Shown: positions 9,380 through 18,167 of the stretch, one piece after another
How the letters are laid out: every line of letters begins with the position of its first letter
How positions within the stretch are numbered: the stretch's first letter is position 1
NCBI RefSeq assembly: GCF_003148685.1
Contig: NZ_QGGR01000001.1
Location: 124,001 to 188,000, forward strand
Reading direction: 5' to 3'
Length of the DNA stretch: 64,000 bases
Source: Actinoplanes xinjiangensis
GTDB lineage: Bacteria > Actinomycetota > Actinomycetes > Mycobacteriales > Micromonosporaceae
The notes under the pieces: model-generated
The model's database searches: none
What the model was told of the DNA's origin: nothing
The model's input: only the letters and a program-made list of their open reading frames with translations
Translations under genes and position numbers: made by a program

Positions 9380-10957
9380 ATGTCCTACCGCACCCTGCTC
9401 CGCGACACCTCGGTCAGCACGAAGCTGACCGCGCTCGTCGCGTCCGGTCTGCTCGCCGTCGGCACCTGTGTCGGCGTGACGCTCTACAACAACCAGGTCG
9501 CGGACCGTACCGCCGACGAGCTCGCCGCCCTGAACGCCGCCAGCACCCTGGTGCTGCGGCTGGACCAGGCGGCCAGCGACGTGAAGGTGCACGGCCTGCA
9601 GGCGATCACCCGCCGCACCCCGCAGGAGCAGACCACTCTGCTGAAGGATCGCCTGACCGAGGCGGAGAAGCTGCTGTCCGAACTGGAGCGGATCGAGCTG
9701 CCCGGCGAGCTGTCCGCCGCCGTGGGCCGGATCCGGACGGTGTACGACGACTACGGGCAGGTGATCGAGCAGTTCGTCGCCGGCGCCGTGGCCGAACAGA
9801 GTCAGGCCCGCCTGTCCTGGGAGCAGATCGACGTCGACAACTACCTGACCAGTGCGGTGCTGGAGAACGAACGTACCCTGTTCGCCGCCACCATCACCCG
9901 GGCCAGCGCGGACGCGACGGCCAGCCGGGACCGGGCGCAGATGATCCTGCTGGCCACGGCGCTCGCCGCGGTCGTGGTGCTGTGTGTGCTGGCGCGGATC
10001 ATCGTCACCTCGATCACCCGGCCGTTGCAGCGGGTCCGTACCGCGCTCAAGGCGATGGCCGAGGGCGACCTGACGGTCACCACCGACGTCACCTCCGGGG
10101 ACGAGATGGGCCAGATGGCGCGGGCTCTGGACGAGGCGCAGGGCAACATGCGTACGGTCGTCGCGCAGGCCGCGGCGTCGGCGCAGGCCCTGTCGACCGC
10201 GGCCGACGACATGACCGCCACGGCCGGCAGCATCGCCGACGCGGCGCTCGGCTCATCGCGGCAGGCCCGGACCGTCTCCGGTACGGCCGAGTCGGTGTCG
10301 TCGCACGTCGGGGCGGTCGCGGCCGGTGCGGCGGAGATGGCCGAGTCGATCCGGGAGATCGCGCAGAGCACCGCCCGGGCCGCCGAGGTGGCCGGTCAGG
10401 CCGTCGACGTGGCCCGCTCGACCAGTTCGCACATCGACAAGCTGGGCACCTCGTCGGCGGAGATCGCCGCCGTGGTCCACGCGATCACCAGCATCGCCGA
10501 GCAGACGAACCTGCTGGCGCTGAACGCGACGATCGAGGCGGCCCGGGCCGGGGAGTCCGGCAAGGGCTTCGCGGTGGTCGCCAGCGAGGTGAAGGACCTG
10601 GCCCAGGAGACCGCGCGGGCCACCGAGGACATCACCCGGCGGGTGGCGGCCATCCAGCAGGACACCGCCGGCGCGGTCGAGGCGATCAGCCAGATCAGCT
10701 CGGTCATCGAGCAGATCAACGACTTCCAGGCGACGATCGCGGCCGCGGTGGAGGAGCAGACCGCCACCACGGCCGAGATGAACCGGGGCATCACCGCGGT
10801 CGCCGACGGCGCCGGGGACATCGCCGCCGGGGTGGCCGGTCTGGCGTCGGCGTCGGAGGTCACCACGGCCGGGGCGGCGCAGTCGAAGCAGGCGATCACC
10901 GAGCTGAGCTCGATGGCCCGGGAGTTGCAGGGTCTGGTCGCCCGATTCCGGGCATAA
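9380..10957 (+). CDS. methyl-accepting chemotaxis protein
   Basis: A 525-residue chemoreceptor. A first membrane helix (residues ~15-35) and a second (~195-218) bracket an extracellular four-helix-bundle sensor. A HAMP domain ([20 protein letters not shown]) and a long coiled coil follow. The signalling tip [19 protein letters not shown] (~376-394) is fully conserved for CheA/CheW contact. GGAGG precedes the ATG. It follows a sugar-binding lipoprotein by 30 bases, suggesting co-transcription and sensing of the loaded binding protein. A chemoreceptor implies motile cells, such as zoospores, in the host. No che kinase genes are in the window. Confidence 0.93.
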   Translation: MSYRTLLRDTSVSTKLTALVASGLLAVGTCVGVTLYNNQVADRTADELAALNAASTLVLRLDQAASDVKVHGLQAITRRTPQEQTTLLKDRLTEAEKLLSELERIELPGELSAAVGRIRTVYDDYGQVIEQFVAGAVAEQSQARLSWEQIDVDNYLTSAVLENERTLFAATITRASADATASRDRAQMILLATALAAVVVLCVLARIIVTSITRPLQRVRTALKAMAEGDLTVTTDVTSGDEMGQMARALDEAQGNMRTVVAQAAASAQALSTAADDMTATAGSIADAALGSSRQARTVSGTAESVSSHVGAVAAGAAEMAESIREIAQSTARAAEVAGQAVDVARSTSSHIDKLGTSSAEIAAVVHAITSIAEQTNLLALNATIEAARAGESGKGFAVVASEVKDLAQETARATEDITRRVAAIQQDTAGAVEAISQISSVIEQINDFQATIAAAVEEQTATTAEMNRGITAVADGAGDIAAGVAGLASASEVTTAGAAQSKQAITELSSMARELQGLVARFRA

Positions 10958-11013
10958 CGCCATTCCATATACCGGGATGATCGAGTCCACCCGGCCGGCT
11001 TTACGCTGGTCGG

Positions 11014-11637
11014 GTGGAACTTCTTGATGTCATCGGATGGGCCGGCTCGGCCCTGCTCGTCTGGTCCCTGTTGCAGAGCCGGCTGCTGCGTCTGCGCGCC
11101 CTGAACCTCGTCGGCTGCCTGGTGCTGATCGGCTTCAACGCGGCGCTCGAGGTCTGGCCGATGGTGGGGCTCAACGTGGTCCTCGCGGTGATCAACGTCG
11201 GGTATCTGTGGCGGATGCTGGCGACCCGCCACGACGACAAGGTCTACCAGGTGGTCGAGGTCCGCACCGATGACGCGTTCCTGCTCCACGTGCTGCGCAA
11301 CCACCACGACGACATCAGCAGATTCAACCCCGGCTTCGGTACGGACACGCTCGCGCGCCCGGACACCGCGGCCTTCCTGATCGTGAACGTCGACGAGGTG
11401 GCCGGGGTGGTGGTGTTCCACGCCGCCGGCGACGGAGTGGCACAGGTGGACCTCGACTACGTCATCGAGCGGTACCGGGATCTGACCCCCGGCGAGTTCG
11501 TGTTCCGCCGCAGTGGCTATTTCACCGATCGCGGCTGCCGGGCGGTGATCACCCCGCCGGGGATGCGCTCGCCCTACTACGGCCGGCTCGGTTTCGAGCG
11601 CAGCGGTGACTCGTACCTGCTGGAGCTCGTCCCTTGA
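11014..11637 (+). CDS. membrane protein with N-terminal YgjV-like helices and a C-terminal GNAT-like domain
   Basis: The first ~70 residues hold three closely spaced hydrophobic helices (IGWAGSALLVWSLLQSRLL, LNLVGCLVLIGFNAALEVWP, then LNVVLAVINVGYLW). This pattern occurs in YgjV-like inner-membrane proteins. The remainder (~75-207) is soluble and ends YYGRLGFERSGDSYLLEL, like the last strand and helix of a GNAT acyltransferase, but no clear acetyl-CoA loop is seen. The GTG at 11014 follows a TACGCT hexamer (11002-11007) by 6 bases, so the mRNA is probably leaderless. The fusion is plausible and the function unknown. Confidence 0.7.
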   Translation: MELLDVIGWAGSALLVWSLLQSRLLRLRALNLVGCLVLIGFNAALEVWPMVGLNVVLAVINVGYLWRMLATRHDDKVYQVVEVRTDDAFLLHVLRNHHDDISRFNPGFGTDTLARPDTAAFLIVNVDEVAGVVVFHAAGDGVAQVDLDYVIERYRDLTPGEFVFRRSGYFTDRGCRAVITPPGMRSPYYGRLGFERSGDSYLLELVP

Positions 11638-11696
11638 CGGTTTCCGTAGGCTGGCGTCCAGGTAGCCGCTGATCACCATCACCCCGGGGAGGCCGT

Positions 11697-12284
11697 GTGT
11701 CGGGCCGGTTCGTGTATTGGATGAACGTGTCCGTGGACCTGCGCATCGAGCAGACTCCGGGCGAGCAGGGCGGCGGAGACTGGATGCGCATCGGGGAGTC
11801 GCTGCACCGCGAATTCAACGCACGGGCGCGGGCACTGTCGCTCATGGTCCAGGGACGCACCGTCTACGAGACGATGGAGGCGTTCTGGCCGGCCGCCCGC
11901 GACGACGACTCGCTGCCCGGCTTCCTCCGCGAGTACGGCGAGATCTGGACGTCGATGCCGAAGGTTCTGGTCACCCGTACCCGCACCAGCGCCGGCCACA
12001 ACACGCAGGTCATCCGCGCCCCCGACGCCACCGCCGCACTCGCGGACCTGCGGGCCCGGACCGACGGGGACATCGGGGTCGGCGGGGCCACGCTGGCCAC
12101 CGCCCTACTCCGGGCCGGCCTGCTCGACGAGCTGATGCTCTTCACCCATCCGGTGATCCTCGGTAGCGGCCGGCCGCTGTTCGACGCTCACGACGAGCCG
12201 CTGCAGTTGGACCTGCTCGAGCAGGCGCGCTTCGACGAGGGCGTCACCCTCCATCGGTACGCCGTCCGGAACACGCCCGCATGA
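11697..12284 (+). CDS. RibD C-terminal / dihydrofolate-reductase-like protein
   Basis: A 195-residue member of the RibD-C/DHFR-like reductase family. It shows MNVSVDLRIE at the N-terminus, a VQGRTVYETMEAFWP segment, PKVLVTRTR, the NADPH-binding IGVGGATLATALLRAGLLDEL and LFTHPVILGSGRPLF. Stand-alone members of this family are NADPH-dependent reductases of unknown substrate. GTG 11697 is chosen because GGGGAGG ends 4 bases before it. The following acetyltransferase gene starts inside the stop codon (ATGA overlap), so the two are co-translated. Confidence 0.82.
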   Translation: MSGRFVYWMNVSVDLRIEQTPGEQGGGDWMRIGESLHREFNARARALSLMVQGRTVYETMEAFWPAARDDDSLPGFLREYGEIWTSMPKVLVTRTRTSAGHNTQVIRAPDATAALADLRARTDGDIGVGGATLATALLRAGLLDELMLFTHPVILGSGRPLFDAHDEPLQLDLLEQARFDEGVTLHRYAVRNTPA

Positions 12285-12868
12285 CCACCCGGACGACTCT
12301 GGCCGCCCTGTCCTGGCCGCTGCGCACCGAACGGCTGTCGCTACGGCCGGCCACCGTCGACGACACCGGCGCCACCTGGCACTTCCGGCGCCGCGCGGAC
12401 GTCAGCAACTGGATCACCCGTGCCCCCGCGACCCTGGAGGAACACCGATCCTGGTTCGAGGCGCCGGACACGCTCGCCAGGACCCTGCTGATCGAGCACG
12501 GCGGTACGGTCGTCGGCGACGTCATGGTCAAGATCGAGGACGCCTGGGCCCAAGCCGAGATCGCCGAGCGGGCCCGCGGCGCACAGGCCGAACTGGGATG
12601 GGTGCTGGACCCCGACCATGCCGGCCGGGGATACGCCACCGAAGCCGTCCGTGAGCTGCTTCGGCTCTGCTTCGAGGATCTCGGCCTGCACCGCGTGACG
12701 GCCACCTGCTTCGCCGCCAACGAGGCCTCGTGGCGGCTGATGGAACGTGTCGGCATGCGCCGCGAGTTCCACACCGTCCGGGATTCCCTGCACCGATCCG
12801 GCGAGTGGCTCGACTGCCTGGGTTATGCCCTGCTCGCCGACGAATGGAAGCGTGCCGGCCACTCGTGA
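12281..12868 (+). CDS. GNAT-family N-acetyltransferase
   Basis: A 195-residue RimJ/RimL-type acetyltransferase. Visible are TERLSLRPATVDD at the N-terminus, AELGWVLDPDHAGRGYATEA (the acetyl-CoA pyrophosphate loop, with GRGYAT) and HRVTATCFAANEASWRLMERVGM near the C-terminus. It overlaps the preceding reductase gene by four bases (ATGA). The substrate cannot be predicted. Confidence 0.88.
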   Translation: MTTRTTLAALSWPLRTERLSLRPATVDDTGATWHFRRRADVSNWITRAPATLEEHRSWFEAPDTLARTLLIEHGGTVVGDVMVKIEDAWAQAEIAERARGAQAELGWVLDPDHAGRGYATEAVRELLRLCFEDLGLHRVTATCFAANEASWRLMERVGMRREFHTVRDSLHRSGEWLDCLGYALLADEWKRAGHS

Positions 12869-12891
12869 GCCGCCTGCTGAGCGCCCGGCGG

Positions 12892-13863
12892 TCAGGCGGC
12901 CGCCGGTGCGTGCCGGAAGGTGCGCCGGTAGCTGTGCGGGCCGACCCCGGTGACGGCGCGCAGATGCATCCGGAACGACGCCGCGGTGCCGAACCCGGCG
13001 CGTTCGGCGACCCGCTCCACCGGCAGGTCGGTGGTCTCCAGCAGGTGCCGGGCCAGGTCGACGCGCTGGCTGATCAGCCACGATCCGGGGGTGGCGCCGG
13101 TCTCCTGCCGGAACCGGCGGGTGAAGGTGCGCAGGCTCATCCGGGCGTGCGCGGCCAGCGCGGCGAGGTTCAGCGGCTCGTCGAGGTGCTGTAGCGCCCA
13201 CTCCCGGGTCGGTGCGGTCGACGTCTCGGTCCGCTCCGGCACCGGCTGCTCGATGTACTGGGCCTGGCCGCCGTCACGCCACGGCGGCACGACACAGCGG
13301 CGGGCCACCGCGTTGGCGATCTCGCTGCCGTGGTCGCGGCGCACCACGTGCAGGCACACGTCGACGCCGGCGGCGGCGCCGGCCGAGGTGAGCACGTCAC
13401 CGTCGTCGACGAACAGCACGGTCGGGTCGACGGCCACGGTCGGGAACAGGCGCTGGAAGTGGTCGGCGCAATACCAGTGGTTGGTGGCCGGGCGGCCGTC
13501 GAGCAGCCCGGCGGCGGCGAGCACGTAGGCGCCGGTGCAGATCGACACGAGCCGGGTGCCGGGCCGGATGTGGGCGAGAGCGGCCCGGACCGGGTCGCTG
13601 AGGGTGCCCTCGGTGAACATCGGCGCCAGCGGGGCCAGGGCGGGGACGACGACGGTGTCGGCGGTGGCCAGGATCTGCGGCCCGTGCTCGACGGTGATGC
13701 TGAAGTCGGCGTCGGTCGGCACCGGGTCGGCGGTGAGACCGGCCGTGATCACCTCATACAGCGGGGTCCCGGTGCTGTCCACCACGCTGCCGAACACCCG
13801 CCGCGGGATGCCCATCTCGAACGGGTAGACGCCGGGCAGGGCGAGGACGACGACACGATGCAT
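12892..13863 (-). CDS. GlxA-type AraC-family transcriptional regulator
   Basis: A 323-residue regulator. An N-terminal DJ-1/PfpI-like domain (VVVLALPGVYPFEMGIPRRVFG; nucleophile-elbow-like SICTGAYVLAAAGLLDG) is followed by a C-terminal AraC domain with two helix-turn-helix motifs (LNLAALAAHARMSLRTFTRRF and VERVAERAGFGTAASFRMHL). ATG 13863 is preferred to a start 18 bases further upstream because it begins the first beta strand directly. The gene is divergent from the oxidoreductase at 13935 with about 70 bases between them, so that enzyme is the likely target. Confidence 0.9.
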   Translation of the reverse strand: MHRVVVLALPGVYPFEMGIPRRVFGSVVDSTGTPLYEVITAGLTADPVPTDADFSITVEHGPQILATADTVVVPALAPLAPMFTEGTLSDPVRAALAHIRPGTRLVSICTGAYVLAAAGLLDGRPATNHWYCADHFQRLFPTVAVDPTVLFVDDGDVLTSAGAAAGVDVCLHVVRRDHGSEIANAVARRCVVPPWRDGGQAQYIEQPVPERTETSTAPTREWALQHLDEPLNLAALAAHARMSLRTFTRRFRQETGATPGSWLISQRVDLARHLLETTDLPVERVAERAGFGTAASFRMHLRAVTGVGPHSYRRTFRHAPAAA

Positions 13864-13934
13864 GGCCAGATCTTTGCACATCTCGTCATTCAGGCCACTG
13901 TTTCGGTACGCCCGGCGCCGCGACGCTGTACCTC

Positions 13935-14873
13935 ATGCGCGTCATCACTCAAGATCAGCTGGGCGGTCCCGAGGTTCTCGTCGAGAGCACGGCCGACCGC
14001 CCGTCACCCGGGCCGACGGAGATCCTCGTCCGGGTGCACGCCGCCGGCCTCAACCCGGTCGACGTCAAGTCCCGGACGCACGGCGGTTTCCTCGGGCAGC
14101 CGCCGTTCGTTCTCGGCTGGGACGTCTCCGGCGTCGTCGAGCAGGTCGGCGTCGGTGTGACCCTGTTCGCCCCCGGCGACGAGGTGTTCGGCATGCCGTG
14201 GTTCCCGCGGCCGGCCGGTGCCTACGCCGAGTACGTGACCGCCCCGGCCCGGCACTTCGCCACCAAACCGGCGAACCTCGACCATGTCCGGGCCGGCGGG
14301 CTGCCACTGGCCGGGCTGACCGCCTGGCAGGCACTGGTGGACCGCGCCGAGGTGCGGCCCGGCCAGCGGGTTCTGGTCCATGCGGCGGCCGGCGGAGTCG
14401 GTCATCTCGCGGTGCAGATCGCCAAGGCCCGGGGCGCGTACGTGATCGGCACCGCCCGGGCGGCCAAGCACGACCTGCTGCGTGACCTGGGCGCGGACGA
14501 GGTGGTCGACTACACGGCGGTGGACTTCACCGAGGCGGTCGATCCGGTCGACGTGGTGATCGACCCGATCGGCGGTGCGGACGGCCCCCGCTGCCTGCGG
14601 GTGCTCAAGCGCGGCGGTGTGCTGGTGTCGATCAACTCCCCGGCCGAGCAGCAGCTTGTGGAGCAGGCCGAACAGCTCGGCGTGCGGGCCGGGTTCCTGC
14701 TCGTCGAACCCGACCGGGCCGGCCTGCTGGCGCTGGCCGAGCTCACGCGTACCGGACGGTTGCGGGTCCTCGTCGAGGCCGAGGTGCCGCTGGCCGAGGC
14801 CGCGAAGGCGCACGAGCTGAGCGAGACCGGCCGGGTGACCGGCAAGATAGTCCTCACCACCGGCGCACACTGA
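13935..14873 (+). CDS. NADP-dependent zinc-type quinone-reductase-like oxidoreductase
   Basis: A 312-residue medium-chain dehydrogenase/reductase of the quinone oxidoreductase branch, probably without zinc. It has a GroES-like N-terminal half (PTEILVRVHAAGLNPVDVKSR, FVLGWDVSGVVEQVG) and a Rossmann domain with VLVHAAAGGVGHLAVQIAKARGA. The C-terminus ends TGRVTGKIVLTT, as usual in the family, and the length is normal. Likely role: NADPH-dependent reduction of quinones or enones. It is divergent from a GlxA/AraC-type regulator, a frequent pairing. Confidence 0.88.
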   Translation: MRVITQDQLGGPEVLVESTADRPSPGPTEILVRVHAAGLNPVDVKSRTHGGFLGQPPFVLGWDVSGVVEQVGVGVTLFAPGDEVFGMPWFPRPAGAYAEYVTAPARHFATKPANLDHVRAGGLPLAGLTAWQALVDRAEVRPGQRVLVHAAAGGVGHLAVQIAKARGAYVIGTARAAKHDLLRDLGADEVVDYTAVDFTEAVDPVDVVIDPIGGADGPRCLRVLKRGGVLVSINSPAEQQLVEQAEQLGVRAGFLLVEPDRAGLLALAELTRTGRLRVLVEAEVPLAEAAKAHELSETGRVTGKIVLTTGAH

Positions 14874-14881
14874 GCCACCAC

Positions 14882-15050
14882 GCTCAGCGCGGGTTCCGGC
14901 GCCCGCGGTGCCGCGCTCAACGCGCGGGTTCCGGCACCGACGGCGCTGCGCTCAACGCGCGGGTTCCGGCACCGGCGGTGCCGCGCTCAACGCGCGGGTT
15001 CCGGCACCGACGGTGCCGCGCTCAACGCGCGGGTTCCGGCGCCGGCGGCC
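14882..15050. repeat. 35-base tandem repeat, about five copies, built from the 3' end of an MFS gene
   Basis: The core GCTCAACGCGCGGGTTCCGG recurs with its GCTCAA at 14915, 14950, 14985 and 15020, exactly 35 bases apart. A degenerate first copy (33-base offset) starts at 14882. On the minus strand each full copy encodes ALSAAPxVPEPAR followed by TGA. The innermost copies form the end of the MFS gene at 14987-16198, stop codon included, and the others lie beyond the stop. The unit is not a multiple of three, so the copies shift frame. There are no spacers, so this is not CRISPR. Confidence 0.9.
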
Positions 15051-16198
15051 AGGAACACGCCGCCGAGCAGGATCCAGCCGGGCAGGCCGAGGCCGACGGC
15101 GGTGGACGTGACCACCACCGGGGCCACGGCCCGGCCGATGGCGACGCCGGCCTGACTGACTCCCTGGTAGGCGCCGGAGCCGGCCGGGTCGGCCAAGGCG
15201 AAGGCCAGCTCCCAGCCGCCGGTCTCGGAGACGATCTCGCCGACGCTGTGCGCCACGACCGCCGCCACCAGCAGCGCGACAGCGAGTCCGGCGCCGCGCG
15301 GATATCCCGCCGCCGCGTAGCAGAGGCAGGCCGCCAGCAGCATGACGGTGCCGCGGAAGACCGCCCGCCCGGCCGACGGCACGTCGTCGACCAGCCGGGT
15401 CGCCCGGACCTGGAAGAACGTGACCAGACCGGTGTTGAGCAACAGCAACAGCGCGACGGTGACGTCCGGAGCGGCCGTGTGGCTGGTCACCCACAGCGGC
15501 ATCCCGACGGTGAGCAGCAGAAACTGCATGCTGACCAGCGCATGCAGAGCCGTCGCGGTCAGATAGCGGCGATCACCCAACGGTGACCGGCCGGCCCCCT
15601 CCGGCCGGTCACCGCCGACCCCCGAGCAAGCGGGCAGGGCCCGCAGCGGCACCAGAGCGACCAGCAGGAGTACGGCCGCCGACAGCACCGCCACCACGTA
15701 CGCCGATCGGCTCCCCACCGCCAGCGCGACGGCCGCGAATCCGGAACCGACGGCGATGGACACGTTGTCCACGACCCGCAGCCGGGCCCGGACCCCGACC
15801 CGGCCCGGACCGGTGAACGCCCGCGCGAGCAGGGCGACGTGTGCCGTCCGCTGCATGCTCTCGGCGCCGACCGCCACGCAGGCGACCAGCACGAAGGTGG
15901 CGGTGTCGCGGGTCAGGCAGTATGCCGCGAGCGCCCCGCCCTGCGCCGTCGACGCGAGGAGCAGCACCCGCCGCGGCCCGAACCGGTCGCACAGCCGGCC
16001 GGCGGCGAAGGCGGTCACCACTCCCCCGGCACCGGCGACGGTCAGGCCGACGCCGACCGTCGCCGGGCTCAGCCCCGCGACGGTGGTGAAGAACAGGGCG
16101 CTGACACTGAACATCACCCCCTTGGCCGTCGAGGCGGCCACGGTGGCCCAGGTCAGCGCCGTTTCGATGGGGTGGCGTACCGCTCGCTTCCGATGCAC
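14987..16198 (-). CDS. MFS transporter
   Basis: A 403-residue major facilitator with about 12 membrane helices. Motif-A-like AFAAGRLCDRFGPRRVLLL follows helix 2, and a loop near the middle (DRPEGAGRSPLGDRRYL) separates the two halves. The start is GTG 16198. The last 13 residues and the stop codon lie inside the 35-base tandem repeat. It is divergent from an ArsR-type regulator at 16255 with only 56 bases between them, the usual layout for a repressor and its efflux pump. The substrate is unknown. Confidence 0.87.
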   Translation of the reverse strand: MHRKRAVRHPIETALTWATVAASTAKGVMFSVSALFFTTVAGLSPATVGVGLTVAGAGGVVTAFAAGRLCDRFGPRRVLLLASTAQGGALAAYCLTRDTATFVLVACVAVGAESMQRTAHVALLARAFTGPGRVGVRARLRVVDNVSIAVGSGFAAVALAVGSRSAYVVAVLSAAVLLLVALVPLRALPACSGVGGDRPEGAGRSPLGDRRYLTATALHALVSMQFLLLTVGMPLWVTSHTAAPDVTVALLLLLNTGLVTFFQVRATRLVDDVPSAGRAVFRGTVMLLAACLCYAAAGYPRGAGLAVALLVAAVVAHSVGEIVSETGGWELAFALADPAGSGAYQGVSQAGVAIGRAVAPVVVTSTAVGLGLPGWILLGGVFLAAGAGTRALSAAPSVPEPAR

Positions 16199-16254
16199 CG
16201 GCCCAGTGGACGCGAGGCGGGCCGGAGGTCGCGATTGATGTAGCGTTCTGCTTC

Positions 16255-17262
16255 ATGCCGGTGCGATACAGGCTGGTCGGCCCCGATCTGGCGGGCGTGC
16301 GGTTCGCCGTCTCCCCGCTCAACGAGCTGGTCCTGTCGTTGCGCAGCTGGCGCGACCCCGGCCGTTTCCCGATCCACCTGCCGTGGATCCGCCGGATGCA
16401 GCGGGCCCGCCACGCCCTGGACACCGAGATGCTGCTCGCACTCATCGACGAGCGACTGTGGACGCCGGACTTCCTGACGCCGCTGCCCCGCTCCCCACTG
16501 ACCCGGCTCGACGACGAACTGGCCACCGTCGCCGCCACCCCGGCCGAGGTCGTCCGGCGGGATCTGCTCCTGCTCTACCACGACGACGAGCTCATCCCGC
16601 CGCCGCTGCGCGAACCGGGCGCGCTCCTCCGGGTGGTCGCCGCACTGACCGGCTACTGGGACCTCTGCTTCGCCGAGCACTGGCCGCGGATGCGCGCCCT
16701 GCTCGAAGGCGACGTCACCCACCGCGGCCGCGAGATCGCCCAGCACGGCCTCGCCGCCATGTTCGCGGGCCTGTCCGATCGGGTCGGCATGACCGGCGAC
16801 ACCGTGGAGGTACGGCTGCACTCGAACGTCCACTACACCCGCCCGACCGTCGGCGGCCTCACCCTGATACCGACGATGTGGACCCCGGCGGTGGCGGCCC
16901 CGATCTCCCCCGACGAGCCTCCGATGATCATCTACCTGGCCCGGGGCAGCGGCACCCTGTGGCAGGCGGAGCCACTGCCCGCACCCGGGGCGCTGGCCGC
17001 CCTGCTCGGCGCCCACCGCGCCGGGCTGCTGGCCCGGCTCGACGCGCCCGCGTCCTCGACCGAACTCGCCACCCGCCTCGGCGTCACCACCACCGCCGTC
17101 AACCAGCACCTGCGCGCCCTGCGGGCAGGCGGCCTGCTGGTCAGCGCCCGGCACGGCCGTTCGGTCCTCTACCGCCGCTCCGACCTGGGCGACCGTCTTC
17201 TCGCCGGATCAGCACACGGCCTCCGGCCGCCCGGGTCGCCGGAGGTGGCCGCACCGGGATGA
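16255..17262 (+). CDS. ArsR-family regulator with DUF5937-type N-terminal domain
   Basis: A 335-residue protein. The long N-terminal region (RFAVSPLNELVLSLRSWRDP, then AEHWPRMRALLEGDVTHRGR) is the DUF5937-like domain seen in actinomycete ArsR proteins. The C-terminal winged helix covers about 255-320 (STELATRLGVTTTAVNQHLRAL, then LLVSARHGRSVLYRRS). No cysteine metal site is visible. TAGCGT at 16241-16246 stands 8 bases before the ATG, so the transcript is probably leaderless. It is divergent from the MFS gene and probably represses it. Confidence 0.85.
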   Translation: MPVRYRLVGPDLAGVRFAVSPLNELVLSLRSWRDPGRFPIHLPWIRRMQRARHALDTEMLLALIDERLWTPDFLTPLPRSPLTRLDDELATVAATPAEVVRRDLLLLYHDDELIPPPLREPGALLRVVAALTGYWDLCFAEHWPRMRALLEGDVTHRGREIAQHGLAAMFAGLSDRVGMTGDTVEVRLHSNVHYTRPTVGGLTLIPTMWTPAVAAPISPDEPPMIIYLARGSGTLWQAEPLPAPGALAALLGAHRAGLLARLDAPASSTELATRLGVTTTAVNQHLRALRAGGLLVSARHGRSVLYRRSDLGDRLLAGSAHGLRPPGSPEVAAPG

Positions 17263-17298
17263 TCCGCCGTCATCGCCATGCGCGCCGATACACCGAAA

Positions 17299-17330
17299 GG
17301 CGGGGCCGTCCGTTGCCGGACGGCCCCGCC
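17299..17330. terminator. bidirectional hairpin terminator
   Basis: A perfect 14-base stem, GGCGGGGCCGTCCG (17299-17312) with CGGACGGCCCCGCC (17317-17330), and a 4-base loop. It lies between the convergent ArsR gene and the secreted-protein gene at 17348, so it can serve both. Confidence 0.88.
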
Positions 17331-17347
17331 GGTGCATCAGTCGCGGG

Positions 17348-17893
17348 TCATCGTTTGATCGTGCAGTCCATGGTCAGATCGTCCACGGTCGCGGCCACCG
17401 TGGCGCCGGGGACCGACGTGCCGACCGCGACCCGCACGTCGACGTTCGCCTTCGGGCTGAGGAACGCGGTGCTGATCCTGGTGTATCCGGCCGCCGACGA
17501 CAGCGTCACCGACTTCAGGTTGATGTAGGTGTTCGTCGCCGGGTCGACGATCTCGAAGTTGACGGCGGTCGGGACGCTGTTCGCCTTGGGATCCACCCAG
17601 ACCGACGCGGTGCAGTCCCGCTCGTCGTCGAGGAACATGACCCGCCTGGCGTAGGCGTACCCCGGGGATTTGCCGAAGATGTGCAGGGCCCGGACGCCGC
17701 CGTGCGGGCCGACGCCGGTGTAGCCCGCGCCGCTGCCGGCGCCGACGGCATGGAACGTCCACACGTTGGTCGGCGGTTCCATGCCGTCCGTGGCGGTGAA
17801 CGCGGCGGCCGGCGAGGAGTTCGCCAGCACTAGGCCGACGGCCACGGCGGTACCGGCGAGAGCGGTGCGTACGGTGCGGCTGATCTTGGTCAT
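17348..17893 (-). CDS. secreted protein of unknown function
   Basis: A 181-residue exported protein. A classical signal peptide (TKISRTVRTALAGTAVAVG, cleavage after SSPAAA near residue 32) precedes a beta-rich mature domain with DCTASVWVDPKAN and repeated short strands, resembling carbohydrate-binding or jelly-roll folds in layout only. Two cysteines (DCTAS and MDCTI) could pair. ATG 17893 has AAAGGG upstream. I cannot assign a family. Confidence 0.72.
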   Translation of the reverse strand: MTKISRTVRTALAGTAVAVGLVLANSSPAAAFTATDGMEPPTNVWTFHAVGAGSGAGYTGVGPHGGVRALHIFGKSPGYAYARRVMFLDDERDCTASVWVDPKANSVPTAVNFEIVDPATNTYINLKSVTLSSAAGYTRISTAFLSPKANVDVRVAVGTSVPGATVAATVDDLTMDCTIKR

Positions 17894-18167
17894 GACTGCC
17901 CTTTCGAGAGCGGGGGATTCCCTGCGCCGGGACATCTTTCGGTGTCTCCCGGTTCCGGTCGGCGCGTGTCGCCGAACGGTCGCCGGCGACGTGCCGGGCG
18001 CAGCGCCACGGTTGCGGCGCCGGAACCCACACTGCGCTGATTTCGTGGCCCATACGGCGCCCGGCGACGGAAACTGCCGCCAACTGCCGGTGCGAGAAAG
18101 GATCCGGTGTCGGCTTGGTGACGCGAGCCTGCGCCGGTACCGGTTCCGGCCGCTAGCGTCGGCTCTC

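Noticed and set aside
14882..15050. CRISPR-like array
   Set aside because: The 35-base units are directly adjacent with no spacers, and they encode the end of an MFS gene.
17766..18167. N-terminal extension of the XRE-NTPase regulator
   Set aside because: It crosses the divergent secreted-protein start region and has no domain features; the GTG at 18168 with a nearby TANNNT hexamer fits better.
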